From: Flavobacteriaceae bacterium
Lineage (GTDB): Bacteria; Bacteroidota; Bacteroidia; Flavobacteriales; Flavobacteriaceae
Assembly: GCA_947463515.1 (NCBI GenBank)
Contig: CANHRI010000008.1
Span: 1 to 64,000 of the forward strand
DNA length: 64,000 nt
Direction of reading: 5' to 3'
A program made the position numbers and the translations under genes. This document shows positions 8,955 to 18,282 of this stretch, one piece after another. The notes beneath the pieces are model-generated. The model was not told the origin of the DNA, did not search any database, and saw only the letters and a program-made list of their open reading frames with translations. The first letter of the stretch is position 1; each line of letters opens with the position of its first letter.

Positions 8955-9949
8955 TTCAAATAAAACTGTGCATCAATTAAACGGTTTCCAGTTGTATCAT
9001 GTACAGCATAATTGAATCCGCCTTGCACACAATAGGAACCATAATTTCCTTGCTTATCCAAAGCTATGAATCCTACTTGAATATCTTTTAGATTCTTTTT
9101 GCGGTTCTGGGTCAGTTTCACAATACGCATCACGGCTTCTTCACAAGCTTGTTGCGGCGACTTCCCTTGGCGCATGAGTTCGACCACCAAATGACATCCT
9201 GCAATTCGTATCACTTCTTCGCCATGTCCGGTGGCTGTAGCGGCCCCGATTTCATTGTCTACATAGAGTCCGGCCCCAATAATGGGTGAATCGCCTACTC
9301 TACCATGCATTTTATAAGCCATACCACTGGTGGTACAGGCGCCCGACAGATTTCCAGCAGCATCCAAGGCGATCATGCCAATCGTATCGTGGTTTTCGAT
9401 ATTGACTTTGGGTTGGTACTGACTGGTTTTCAGCCATTCTTTCCATTCTTTTTCGGAAGCTTCGACCAATAAATTTTCTTTTTTGAATCCTTGCGACAAG
9501 GCAAAATCCAAGGCCCCTTGTCCGACCAACATGACATGGGGTGTTTTTTCCATGACCGCACGTGCCACAGAAATGGGGTGCTTGATATGTTCGAGACAGG
9601 CCACCGAACCAATATTGGATAATTCATCCATTATACAAGCGTCGAGGGTGACTTTGCCATCGCGATCAGGCCGTCCACCGAAGCCCACACTGCGCTCGTT
9701 GGGATCGCCTTCGGGAATACGCACGCCAGCTTCGACCGCATCGAGAGCACGGCCATTATTGGATAAAATTGACCAAGCCGCTTCATTGGCTTGCAGCCCG
9801 AAATTCCAGGTAGACAAGACGATTGGTTTTGTCCCTGTGCGTAAAGAAACATCTCCCAATTCGACGGCTTTTGAGGTCCAAGAAGTGAGAGACAGCCCTA
9901 CGGTTCCGATGGCCGCTGATTTTAAAAATTTTCGACGTGTATTTTCCAT
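8951..9949 (-). CDS. N4-(beta-N-acetylglucosaminyl)-L-asparaginase (glycosylasparaginase)
   Basis: Cleaves the GlcNAc-Asn bond that joins an N-glycan to its asparagine. This is an N-terminal nucleophile hydrolase that cuts itself; the self-cleavage site and catalytic threonine are visible in ENHDTIGMIALD (D188/T189). Other matches are GSVACLEHIKHPI, TSGMAYKMHGRVGDSPIIGAGLYVD and TATGHGEE. The N-terminus MENTRRKFLKSAA followed by a hydrophobic run looks like a twin-arginine export signal, so the enzyme probably folds before export. The 332-residue length fits the well-studied Elizabethkingia meningoseptica enzyme. One base separates it from the hexosaminidase, and it overlaps cutC by 4 bases. 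Confidence 0.94.
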   Translation of the reverse strand: MENTRRKFLKSAAIGTVGLSLTSWTSKAVELGDVSLRTGTKPIVLSTWNFGLQANEAAWSILSNNGRALDAVEAGVRIPEGDPNERSVGFGGRPDRDGKVTLDACIMDELSNIGSVACLEHIKHPISVARAVMEKTPHVMLVGQGALDFALSQGFKKENLLVEASEKEWKEWLKTSQYQPKVNIENHDTIGMIALDAAGNLSGACTTSGMAYKMHGRVGDSPIIGAGLYVDNEIGAATATGHGEEVIRIAGCHLVVELMRQGKSPQQACEEAVMRIVKLTQNRKKNLKDIQVGFIALDKQGNYGSYCVQGGFNYAVHDTTGNRLIDAQFYLK

Positions 9950-9950
9950 A

Positions 9951-12215
9951 TTATTCCACGATTAGTTCATCAACAAATAGCCACGATCCGTTTCCTGCGC
10001 CGGGCATGCCTTCTTTAATTTTGCCGTTATTGACAGCTGTTACCTTAATAAATTGGGCTTTTACTTTTTTCCCTTTCCAATCGATAGTTCCTTTGGCTTT
10101 TTGGATTTCGGATGGAGAGAAAGAAGCTACTTTTTCGAAACGTATTCCATCGGTGGAAACTTCAAAGATGACTTCTTTCGGGAAATAAATCCAACTTGAC
10201 GGACTTTCGAGTGTCCCCAAATTTAGATGCGAAATGGATTGCTTTTTCCCTAAATCAATAAAAGCGACCAAATCGTTACCCCAGAATCCCAACCAATCGC
10301 GACCAAATTTTTGCGTATCGCCTTTTACCCCATTAACTAAAGCAAATGCCCCTCCCATATTATAGCGTTTATCGGGTTGATTTTGAAGATTGACCAAACA
10401 ACTGGTGGCTTTATGCATGGTAAACGCTTGCACAGAGAGCGCACTTTTTTGAGTTTCATTTTCAAAATAAGCCGCTTTTACCGTTTGGGATTGATTTATT
10501 GTTAAAGCTGAAGAAAAAGCGGGTGATTGCGCAGTGGGCTGACTTCCATCCAGAGTATAATGTATGTTTGCTGGATTTTGATTGGATTTCAACACATACA
10601 ACACTCTATTTTCACCCCCTGGATTGGGCATGACATCGGCAGTTATTTCGAAAACCGCTTTACTAAAATTGATTTTTTTTGCTTCCCAATCTTTGAAATG
10701 CTGAGTGAGTCGATTAAAATAATGGGCATACTTATCGGGATTGGCAGTACCCCATAAAACTTCAGAAAGTGCTGTCATTCGTGGAAAAATCATGTATTCG
10801 ACCTGTTCAAAGGTTGGAATATATTCGGTCCAAACATTGGCTTGTGCGCCAAGAATATAAGAAGCTTCTTCCGGTGTGAGTTCGCTAGGAATGGGTTGGT
10901 AGCTATATACTTTTTCTAAAGGCGTATACCCGCCAATCGCTAGGGGTTCGTTTTTGGGTTCGCCTTGATAATGATCAAAATAACAATGTGAGCCGGGCGT
11001 CATCACCACTTGATGTTTTTGTTGGGCCGCTGCGATTCCGCCTTCAGTTCCGCGCCAGCTCATTACGGCGGCATTGGGCGCCAATCCTCCTTCGAGAATT
11101 TCATCCCAACCGATGATTTTTTTGCCTTTACTATTGACAAATTTTTCAATGCGTTGGATAAAGTAACTTTGCAATTCATGTTCGTCTTTCAAGTTGTTTT
11201 CCTTCATGCGTTTTTGACAATGGGGACACGCTTTCCAACGGGTTTTGGGACATTCATCGCCCCCAATGTGGATATATTGCCCCGGAAATAAAGCCATAAC
11301 TTCGGTAAGCACCTCTTGTAAAAAAGTGAAGGTTTCCTCTTTGGGACAAAACACATCTTCCAAAACGCCCCATTCTTTGGCCACTTCAAACGGCCCGCCT
11401 GTACAGGAAAATTGGGGATAAGCAGCCAATGCAGCCCGTGCGTGACCTGGCATTTCTATTTCGGGAACAACGACAATATGACGAATACGTGCATAGTTGA
11501 CCACCTCACGAATTTCCTCTTGGGTGTAAAAACCACCGTACCGTTCGGAATCAAATTTTTGTTCATTATAATGTCCCACCATCGATCCGTTTCGCCAAGC
11601 TCCGACTTCGGTGAGTTTGGGATATTTGTTGATTTCAATGCGCCATCCTTGATCGTCGGTAAGATGCCAATGAAAGGTATTGTACTTGTATGCCGCGAGG
11701 TAATCGATGAATTTAAAAATGGCTTCTTTCGGGAAAAAGTGGCGACTTACATCGAGGTGCATGCCGCGCCATTTGAAACGAGGAGCATCTTTAATGATCC
11801 CACAAGGCAGCTTCAATTGATTTTTAGGAACACCAAGAAGCAATTGGGTTAATGTTTGAAAACCATATTGAACTCCCGTGTAATCGCTTGCCTTCAAGAA
11901 AACCACTTTGGGATTAATTTCCAAAACATAGGCTTCGGGTGCGATACTTGTTTCTAGTTGAACCACAATAGCATTCTCAACGACTCCCGCTTTGTTTGAA
12001 ATGTAAAGGGCTTTTTTTCGCGCGCGAACCTCGTTGATAAAAACTTCAGCTTCGGCATCCATTTCTAATGGAGCAGTGAGAATGATTGTTTCTTCAATGG
12101 TAAAAAACCCATCTTGGAAAGTGGCAAATTGCGGTTGGGGAATCAGGGGATACTCTTGTTGCGCCCACATCCATGTAGAGCAAATTAGAAAAAAAAGAGA
12201 GAGCTTACGATACAT
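9951..12215 (-). CDS. Glycoside hydrolase family 20 beta-N-acetylhexosaminidase, secreted
   Basis: Removes terminal GlcNAc or GalNAc. The 754-residue protein has a signal peptide (MYRKLSLFFLICSTWMWAQQ), a GH20 N-terminal alpha/beta domain (about 20-140), and a catalytic barrel with GMHLDVSRHFF, FHWHLTDDQGWRIEI and the catalytic Asp-Glu pair in HIGGDECPKTRW (D320, E321). The C-terminal third contains a chitobiase-type segment (HYTLDGSQPTA) and a discoidin-like F5/8 type C segment with DLVAFIDLG, which may bind carbohydrate. It is the first gene of the four-gene operon. In that setting its likely substrate bond is GlcNAc-beta-1,4-GlcNAc of the chitobiose core. No type IX sorting domain is seen. 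Confidence 0.95.
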   Translation of the reverse strand: MYRKLSLFFLICSTWMWAQQEYPLIPQPQFATFQDGFFTIEETIILTAPLEMDAEAEVFINEVRARKKALYISNKAGVVENAIVVQLETSIAPEAYVLEINPKVVFLKASDYTGVQYGFQTLTQLLLGVPKNQLKLPCGIIKDAPRFKWRGMHLDVSRHFFPKEAIFKFIDYLAAYKYNTFHWHLTDDQGWRIEINKYPKLTEVGAWRNGSMVGHYNEQKFDSERYGGFYTQEEIREVVNYARIRHIVVVPEIEMPGHARAALAAYPQFSCTGGPFEVAKEWGVLEDVFCPKEETFTFLQEVLTEVMALFPGQYIHIGGDECPKTRWKACPHCQKRMKENNLKDEHELQSYFIQRIEKFVNSKGKKIIGWDEILEGGLAPNAAVMSWRGTEGGIAAAQQKHQVVMTPGSHCYFDHYQGEPKNEPLAIGGYTPLEKVYSYQPIPSELTPEEASYILGAQANVWTEYIPTFEQVEYMIFPRMTALSEVLWGTANPDKYAHYFNRLTQHFKDWEAKKINFSKAVFEITADVMPNPGGENRVLYVLKSNQNPANIHYTLDGSQPTAQSPAFSSALTINQSQTVKAAYFENETQKSALSVQAFTMHKATSCLVNLQNQPDKRYNMGGAFALVNGVKGDTQKFGRDWLGFWGNDLVAFIDLGKKQSISHLNLGTLESPSSWIYFPKEVIFEVSTDGIRFEKVASFSPSEIQKAKGTIDWKGKKVKAQFIKVTAVNNGKIKEGMPGAGNGSWLFVDELIVE

Positions 12216-12233
12216 TCCTTTACTTGTTTGAGG

Positions 12234-12241
12234 TAAATATA
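12234..12241 (-). promoter_or_regulatory. Possible -7 box (TATATTTA) of the N-glycan operon
   Basis: A TAnnTTTA element lies 18 bases upstream of the hexosaminidase ATG. It differs from the phylum's TAnnTTTG in its last base and I see no convincing -33 TTTG, so it is weak. If used, the promoter overlaps the terminator of the upstream pyrophosphatase gene. Confidence 0.35.
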
Positions 12242-12268
12242 AAAAAAAAGCCCCACCGAAGTGAGGCT
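12240..12268 (-). terminator. Rho-independent terminator of hppA
   Basis: On the minus strand the stem AGCCTCAC / GTGGGGCT closes a TTCG tetraloop and is followed by about ten T. It lies just after the hppA stop codon. Confidence 0.9.
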
Positions 12269-12286
12269 TATGATTTGTAGTGCGGA

Positions 12287-14722
12287 TTATTTTTTATCTC
12301 CCTCTGCGCAACATCCAGCCGCGTCTTTGGAAGCTATAAATTTTCCGTCTTTATTGTAATGCGATAAACATTTTTCTTTTTCTTCGGGAGAACACCCTAA
12401 AGAATCACACATTTTAGCACATTCATCTTTTGTCATGGTGGCACATTTGCTCATATCACATTTACCAACCATAGCTGCATTTTGCTCTTTACAAGCAGTG
12501 GCACATGATGACTTATCGGCACACATTTCGTTGGTATTACAAGCTTTTTTGTCGGTTGTCGCATGACCATCACTTAAAATTGGTGCGATAACCAAACCAA
12601 CCAAACACGTTAATTTGATCAAAATGTTCATTGATGGACCAGAAGTATCTTTGAATGGATCACCCACAGTATCACCTGTTACGGCAGCTTTGTGCGCATC
12701 TGAACCTTTGTAGGTCATTTCTCCATTGATCACCACTCCTGCTTCAAAAGACTTTTTAGCATTGTCCCAAGCACCACCGGCATTGTTTTGGAAAATAGCC
12801 CAAAGAACCCCAGAAACACAAACACCAGCCATATAACCTCCTAAAGCTTCAGGTCCCATCAATAATCCCAAAATGATTGGAGTAATAATCGTGATAGCCC
12901 CTGGCAACATCATTTCGCGTAACGCTGCTTTGGTAGAAATATCCACACATTTGCCGTACTCTGGCTTTCCTGTTCCTTCCATAATGCCTGGAATTTCACG
13001 GAATTGACGACGAACTTCTTGTACCATATCCATAGCCGCTTTCCCTACAGATTGCATCGCTAATGCCGAGAAAACTACTGGAATCATTCCTCCAATAAAT
13101 AAGGCTGCTAAAACATCCGCTTTGAAAATGTTAATCCCGTTGATACCTGTAAAGGTTACATAAGCTGCAAACAACGCTAGTGCGGTTAATGCCGCAGAAG
13201 CAATCGCAAAACCTTTTCCTACCGCTGCCGTCGTATTTCCTACCGAGTCTAAAACGTCGGTACGTTGACGCACTTCTTTGGGTAATTCACTCATCTCAGC
13301 CACCCCTCCTGCATTGTCTGCAATGGGTCCGAAAGCATCGATTGCCAACTGCATGGCTGTAGTAGCCATCATTGCTGAAGCTGCAATTGCAACGCCATAG
13401 AAACCGGCTAAGAAATAAGCCCCCCAAATCGCTGCGGCAAATAAAATCACTGAACCGAATGTGGATTTCATTCCTGTGGCTAGACCCGCAATAATGTTGG
13501 TCGCGGCTCCCGTTGACGAATTTTGTACAATATTCAAAACGGGTTTTTTACCTAAAGCTGTGAAGTATTCAGTAATTGCAGAGATTAATAATCCCACTGC
13601 TAAACCTACTAATGTCGCATAAAAGACATTAATTCGAGCCACTTCTTTCATGCCTTCGCCAAAGAAATTCATGCTAATTTTTTCGGGCAACATTTCACCG
13701 ATCAAAAACCAACAAGCCACAACAGTTAAAGTAAGAGAAATGTAGTTTCCTAAGTTCAAAGCGCCTTGAACTTCAGCTTCTTTAGCTTCGTTATTTTTGA
13801 TTTTCACAAAGAATGTTCCGATGATAGAGGCTAAAATACCAATACCTGCAATCGCTAAAGGCAACAAGATAGGTCCCATATTCCCGAAAGCATCAGTAAA
13901 TTGAGTCCCGTTGGCCTCTGTCATATCTTTAATGATATAGTTCCCTAACACCATTGAAGCCAAAACGGTAGCTACATACGAACCAAATAAATCGGCTCCC
14001 ATACCGGCTACGTCTCCAACGTTATCTCCTACGTTATCAGCAATTGTAGCTGGGTTACGTGGATCGTCTTCTGGAATTCCAGCTTCAACTTTTCCTACTA
14101 AGTCCGCTCCTACGTCGGCCGCTTTGGTATAAATACCCCCACCAACACGGGCAAAGAGTGCAATAGACTCAGCCCCTAGAGAGAAACCAGCAAGAGTTTC
14201 TAGAACCATAGACATGTTTTCGTAGAACGATTTCCCTTCGGTGCCCATGAATTGGTTTAAGAAAAGTAAAAAGAAAATGCTCAATCCAAGTACAGCTAAA
14301 CCAGCAACTCCCAATCCCATTACGGTTCCTCCTGAAAAAGAAACCTTCAAAGCTTGAGGCAAACTTGTTTTGGCGGCTTGTGTTGTGCGTACGTTGGATT
14401 TTGTAGCGATTCGCATCCCGATGTTTCCAGCAAGTGCTGAAAAGATAGCTCCAAAAATGAACGCTACCACAATCATCCAATGTGAAACTCCTGAAATTTG
14501 AGATACAGCAAACAAGGCTCCCGAAGCGATAACCACAAAAATGGCCAAAATTCGGTATTCCGCTTTTAAGAAGGCCATCGCACCTTCTTGAATACTTTTG
14601 GCAATTTCTTGCATTCGTTCGTCACCCGCATCCTGCTTATTAATCCATGCGGCTTTGATCCCCATGAACAGCAATCCTAACACTGCCATAGCAATGGGCA
14701 GATAGATATACATTTTCTCCAT
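12287..14722 (-). CDS. hppA: Membrane-bound ion-pumping pyrophosphatase with cysteine-rich C-terminal tail
   Basis: Hydrolyses pyrophosphate and pumps ions across the inner membrane. The 811 residues form about 16 membrane helices. Substrate-binding motifs are present: [18 protein letters not shown] (194-211), [18 protein letters not shown] (229-246), and [15 protein letters not shown] (683-697). The GNTTAA motif (495-500) carries alanine where K+-independent enzymes have lysine, so K+ dependence is expected. A glutamate at residue 185 (GAES) together with glycine in DLFGSY matches, as I recall, the Flavobacterium johnsoniae type of H+ pump; many databases label such proteins sodium-translocating. 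Residues 718-811 form an extra soluble tail with 12 cysteines. Family topology puts both termini on the periplasmic side. A strong terminator follows. Confidence 0.96.
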   Translation of the reverse strand: MEKMYIYLPIAMAVLGLLFMGIKAAWINKQDAGDERMQEIAKSIQEGAMAFLKAEYRILAIFVVIASGALFAVSQISGVSHWMIVVAFIFGAIFSALAGNIGMRIATKSNVRTTQAAKTSLPQALKVSFSGGTVMGLGVAGLAVLGLSIFFLLFLNQFMGTEGKSFYENMSMVLETLAGFSLGAESIALFARVGGGIYTKAADVGADLVGKVEAGIPEDDPRNPATIADNVGDNVGDVAGMGADLFGSYVATVLASMVLGNYIIKDMTEANGTQFTDAFGNMGPILLPLAIAGIGILASIIGTFFVKIKNNEAKEAEVQGALNLGNYISLTLTVVACWFLIGEMLPEKISMNFFGEGMKEVARINVFYATLVGLAVGLLISAITEYFTALGKKPVLNIVQNSSTGAATNIIAGLATGMKSTFGSVILFAAAIWGAYFLAGFYGVAIAASAMMATTAMQLAIDAFGPIADNAGGVAEMSELPKEVRQRTDVLDSVGNTTAAVGKGFAIASAALTALALFAAYVTFTGINGINIFKADVLAALFIGGMIPVVFSALAMQSVGKAAMDMVQEVRRQFREIPGIMEGTGKPEYGKCVDISTKAALREMMLPGAITIITPIILGLLMGPEALGGYMAGVCVSGVLWAIFQNNAGGAWDNAKKSFEAGVVINGEMTYKGSDAHKAAVTGDTVGDPFKDTSGPSMNILIKLTCLVGLVIAPILSDGHATTDKKACNTNEMCADKSSCATACKEQNAAMVGKCDMSKCATMTKDECAKMCDSLGCSPEEKEKCLSHYNKDGKFIASKDAAGCCAEGDKK

Positions 14723-14761
14723 AAAATTGGTTAGTTAGTTAATTTTAAATTTGAAATCGAG

Positions 14762-14769
14762 CAAAAATA
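14762..14769 (-). promoter_or_regulatory. -7 promoter element of hppA
   Basis: TATTTTTG on the minus strand fits the Bacteroidota -7 consensus TAnnTTTG and lies 39 bases upstream of the hppA ATG. No clear -33 TTTG is present. Confidence 0.55.
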
Positions 14770-14918
14770 AAGAAAAATAAATTCTGTGATTATGAATTTT
14801 GCCTTTTTGTTATTTATTTTCAAGAAAAGCGGTACATCCTTTTTTTGGAATCTCAATTTTTCAAGAGACTTGTAAGCAAATCGTTAATTCCTCATTAATT
14901 CAATGCATTTTTAAAATC

Positions 14919-14950
14919 AAAAAAAAGAGCTGCCTTCATGACAACTCTCA
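14919..14950 (-). terminator. Rho-independent terminator of ppa
   Basis: On the minus strand a 10-pair stem (GAGAGTTGTC / GGCAGCTCTT, with G-T pairs) closes on ATGAA and is followed by a run of T, 13 bases past the ppa stop. Confidence 0.75.
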
Positions 14951-14963
14951 CTTGTTTCTATTT

Positions 14964-15494
14964 TTATTTGATAGTAAACAATCCCTCGGGACGATTTTCA
15001 ATGGCTACAAACCGATCGACGCATTGTTGGATAATTTCCCGGGCTTCGGTTACATTCCCCCATCCATGTACATCCACTTTTTTGTTTTCCAAATCTTTAT
15101 AGACTTCAAAAAAATGTTCGATTTCTTTAAGCATGTGAGGATTGACATCGCTTAAGTCATTCAATTTGTTCCAAACGGGATCAGAAACCGGCACACAAAT
15201 AACTTTTTCATCGGGTCCTTTATCATCGGCCATGTGGAAAACTCCAATGGGTTTTACTTCCATCACACACATGGGGAAGGTGGGCTCAGTAACCAATACC
15301 AACACATCCAACGGATCGCCATCCAAGGCTAGGGTTTCAGGAATAAATCCGTAATCGGCGGGATACATCATGGAGGAGAACAACATACGGTCGTAACGAA
15401 TTTTCTTTAACTCAAAATCGTACTCATATTTGTTGCGACTTCCTTTAGGGATTTCAATTAAAACATCAAACGTATTTTTATGATCTGCAGTCAT
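14964..15494 (-). CDS. ppa: Inorganic pyrophosphatase, soluble family I
   Basis: Hydrolyses pyrophosphate to phosphate in the cytoplasm, pulling biosynthetic reactions forward. The 176-residue length is normal for bacterial family I enzymes. Visible active-site elements are EIPKGSRNKYE (14-24), YPADYGFIPET (44-53) and the family signature D-G-D-P-L-D (58-63) that binds metal. It lies upstream of hppA on the same strand, with a terminator between, so the two enzymes that use pyrophosphate are neighbours but separately transcribed. The start is unambiguous: ATG followed by conserved sequence. Confidence 0.97.
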   Translation of the reverse strand: MTADHKNTFDVLIEIPKGSRNKYEYDFELKKIRYDRMLFSSMMYPADYGFIPETLALDGDPLDVLVLVTEPTFPMCVMEVKPIGVFHMADDKGPDEKVICVPVSDPVWNKLNDLSDVNPHMLKEIEHFFEVYKDLENKKVDVHGWGNVTEAREIIQQCVDRFVAIENRPEGLFTIK

Positions 15495-15675
15495 TTCTTT
15501 AGCTTTTTAGAGGGGGCAAATTTACAGCCTGAAACGTATTTGTACCAAACACTTTTTCCCAAAAATAAAGGGCTTTGCACGTATTTATGAATCCGAAATT
15601 TATTTAACCTAAAAAATAAATGATGTGTTTTTTTCAAGCGAATTTATTACCAAATTGACAGCATTAATGGCAATT

Positions 15676-15713
15676 AAAAAAACCGAAATCAGGACAAATG
15701 ATCTCGGTTTCTC
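15676..15713 (-). terminator. Terminator after the DUF5686 gene
   Basis: On the minus strand AAACCGAGATCA and TGATTTCGGTTT form a 12-base stem with one mismatch, followed by a T run, directly downstream of the gene ending at 15731. Confidence 0.8.
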
Positions 15714-15730
15714 TACTAAAATTATATTTT

Positions 15731-18214
15731 TTAAAAATAGAATCCAAATTCTCCTTTGATGGTAAAATTGCTTGTTCCAGGCACATCGCGGTAATTGCCT
15801 CGCCAACAGGCATCAATACGAAACACTTTAAAGATATTGCCAATACCCACACTGTATTCCCAATACGGAGTGGTGGGTGCTTTGTATACCAATCCCGAAG
15901 CATTTAAGAGTCGGTTTTCTTCTGAAAAATCGCCATAAGCCCCTCGAATTCCGATAATTTCTCGCCAATTCAACTTGCGCAACATAGGAATACGTGAGAA
16001 CAAGCGCCCTTGAAAATTATGATCCCATTGTAAGGTAAGGTAACGGTCGGAAACAAATTCGTAGAAATTAAGGTTACTAAACGTATTTCCAATGATGAAA
16101 TAGGTTTGGTTCCCGGGAACGATACTCATCAATCCCAGTGGCACTTTCCCAAACGTTTTCCCCATTTCGAGGGTTAAGTTGGTGCGCCCTAAAGGCCCGA
16201 TGATAATGGGTTGTTTGTAATATAACTGTACTTTGGTATAGTCAAAATCACTGTTTAAAAATCCTTTAATCCCTTGGCTAAACTTCGCAAATACACGACT
16301 ATAAGGATTGTCGACAGAAAGGCGCTCAACTCCATACCCTACTGTTTTTCGTCCCGGGGTATATTCCACTTGAAAATGGGCTTCAGTTTGACGCAAGTCG
16401 CCTCGTGTTTGTGTTCGGGCATCGTCGGTAAAATAATCCATGGTAAAAAACTCCCGCGAAGCCGATTCTAAGGTGCGATACGAAAGTCCTGTTTCAAACA
16501 CTAAATTTTTAATGGGTTCGATTTCGATTGCGGTGGTTGTGAGATTGATATTGGACAATTTGCCATTGGTTCCCGACATGAAGACCCCAGAAGAGGCAAA
16601 ACTGCGCCCCAAGACATCGTTGGTCGTAGTCAAACTCGCCCCAATTTGCTCGATATCACGCCGGTTTCCAGCGGAGATAATCAAACGATTTTTGGTATTG
16701 AGCATCCATTTGGCCGAGATCCCGTATTTGAATTTATTGTCATCAAATCCGTAGGCCGTATACCCTTGTAAACGCCATTTGTCATTAGGACCAAAATAGG
16801 TTCGCCCACCCGCACGGAGACGAATCCCTTCCACCACATTGTATCCGAAGGTGGAAAAAATGGGACCGTAATCAAAATTTCCTTTTTGAATATAACCGCT
16901 AGCCAAAATAGTGACCAGATTGTACATTTGTTTAAACTTCTTGACCGTTTTGAGGGTGTCCAACATTTTATACACCCCAATTTCATCTTTATTGAGTTTT
17001 TCAAATCGATTTTGCTCCCAAAACGATTCGGGTCGGGTGTATACGGTATTGTCTATAAAATTAACTTCCTCCTTATAAAACTTCTCTGGCTTGGGTTGGT
17101 TGAACTTATGATTACGGTACAACGACGTTCGTTTTCCATAGACCCCTTTGGCTTCATCTTTTTTGGACAAAGAGAAATCAGACATCATATAATCTCGAGT
17201 AAGTAAAAAGACCGAATCGTTCACGACATCAAATTCTTGTTCAATATAAATGTCCTTGACCCAGTTAATGTTGGCACTTTTGGAAACCGCCATATTGATG
17301 GTTTTGATGGCAAATGTGGAATCATTGACCCAAAAATCGCCTTTGAAAGTGAGTTCGTTTTTACGACGGGGATAAAACACGATGTTATAACACCATTTAT
17401 TGTCAATATAGGCACTATCGCGCAACACATAATTATAGACATCAATTCCTGTGGTAGAAATCGGACTAGTAAAACTCTTGTCAAAAAAGGTCAGGTGGTT
17501 GTTGTATATGTTGTAATCGTTATACAAATCTTTGATAAAGGTATTCACCCCATCGCCATTGCTTAATCCTGAGTTTTTATTTCCAGTAAGAATTTGTTTC
17601 TCCTTACCCATTTTGTTATCGCCATAGACTTGATACACCGATTCGTTAATAAAAATAGGCAGGTATGTTTTTCCTGTTATTTTGGAGGTATCTACTTTTT
17701 TGAAAACAAATTCGAGTCCTTTGAAGACTTTACTCTTCATAAAGTTACTGTCGATGGTATTCAGGTCAAACTCTACTTTCTCGTATTTGTCATAAGCGTA
17801 CTGCTCAAACATCCGCAGTCCATTCTTTCGTTTTCGCTCCCAAATCTTTCGGAGGATACGTAAGGCGGGATTGTTTTTCTTGGAGGTTTTTCCCGTAAAA
17901 ATGACGACTTCGTCCAAGACTTGCTCTTCTGTGAGCACAATTTTCATGTTGTAATTTACAGGCTTTTCCAACTCTACATCCCGGGTTGTATACCCCATGA
18001 AAGCCACTACCAATACACTGTAGGTTTTAGGTGATTCGATATAAAACTTTCCGTTTTCATCACTGACTACCCCTTCGTTGGAGCCTTTAAAGACAACATT
18101 GGCAAAAGGAATGGGTTGGTTCTTTTTGTCGATTACCGTACCACTCACTTTAGTCTGTGCGGATGACAAACTGGAAACGGCACATAACAACAAGAAAAGA
18201 ATTTTTTTAAACAT
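15731..18214 (-). CDS. DUF5686 outer membrane protein with carboxypeptidase-regulatory-like domain
   Basis: Predicted outer membrane protein of 827 residues whose function is unknown. A signal peptide (MFKKILFLLLCAVSSLSSAQ) is followed by a carboxypeptidase-regulatory-like domain (about 21-110: VSGTVIDKKNQPIPFANVVF, GVVSDENGKFYI, FMGYTT), then the DUF5686 region beginning near NPALRILRKIWERKRKNGL and ending in a C-terminal beta-barrel with aromatic-rich strands and a terminal phenylalanine (GEFGFYF). This layout is common in Bacteroidota, sometimes near envelope or secretion genes. It is bounded by terminators on both sides, so it is probably a single-gene unit. Confidence 0.88.
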   Translation of the reverse strand: MFKKILFLLLCAVSSLSSAQTKVSGTVIDKKNQPIPFANVVFKGSNEGVVSDENGKFYIESPKTYSVLVVAFMGYTTRDVELEKPVNYNMKIVLTEEQVLDEVVIFTGKTSKKNNPALRILRKIWERKRKNGLRMFEQYAYDKYEKVEFDLNTIDSNFMKSKVFKGLEFVFKKVDTSKITGKTYLPIFINESVYQVYGDNKMGKEKQILTGNKNSGLSNGDGVNTFIKDLYNDYNIYNNHLTFFDKSFTSPISTTGIDVYNYVLRDSAYIDNKWCYNIVFYPRRKNELTFKGDFWVNDSTFAIKTINMAVSKSANINWVKDIYIEQEFDVVNDSVFLLTRDYMMSDFSLSKKDEAKGVYGKRTSLYRNHKFNQPKPEKFYKEEVNFIDNTVYTRPESFWEQNRFEKLNKDEIGVYKMLDTLKTVKKFKQMYNLVTILASGYIQKGNFDYGPIFSTFGYNVVEGIRLRAGGRTYFGPNDKWRLQGYTAYGFDDNKFKYGISAKWMLNTKNRLIISAGNRRDIEQIGASLTTTNDVLGRSFASSGVFMSGTNGKLSNINLTTTAIEIEPIKNLVFETGLSYRTLESASREFFTMDYFTDDARTQTRGDLRQTEAHFQVEYTPGRKTVGYGVERLSVDNPYSRVFAKFSQGIKGFLNSDFDYTKVQLYYKQPIIIGPLGRTNLTLEMGKTFGKVPLGLMSIVPGNQTYFIIGNTFSNLNFYEFVSDRYLTLQWDHNFQGRLFSRIPMLRKLNWREIIGIRGAYGDFSEENRLLNASGLVYKAPTTPYWEYSVGIGNIFKVFRIDACWRGNYRDVPGTSNFTIKGEFGFYF

Positions 18215-18221
18215 GAATAAA

Positions 18222-18262
18222 AAATTAAAAAAAAAGCCATCTCGAGACTTCCCGAAATGGCT
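18222..18262 (-). terminator. Terminator of pdhB
   Basis: A 12-pair stem (AGCCATTTCGGG / CTCGAGATGGCT, minus strand, with G-T pairs) closes on AAGT and is followed by a T run. It separates pdhB from the DUF5686 gene. Confidence 0.87.
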
Positions 18263-18282
18263 TCAAATATAAGAGAATATCC

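Noticed and set aside
9483-9965. A 160-codon plus-strand frame opposite glycosylasparaginase
   Set aside because: The minus strand holds an intact catalytic motif and twin-arginine signal; the plus frame has no recognisable features.
12287-14722. Annotation of the membrane pyrophosphatase as a sodium pump
   Set aside because: The glutamate expected in DLFESY is glycine here, and E185 suggests the proton-pumping flavobacterial type.
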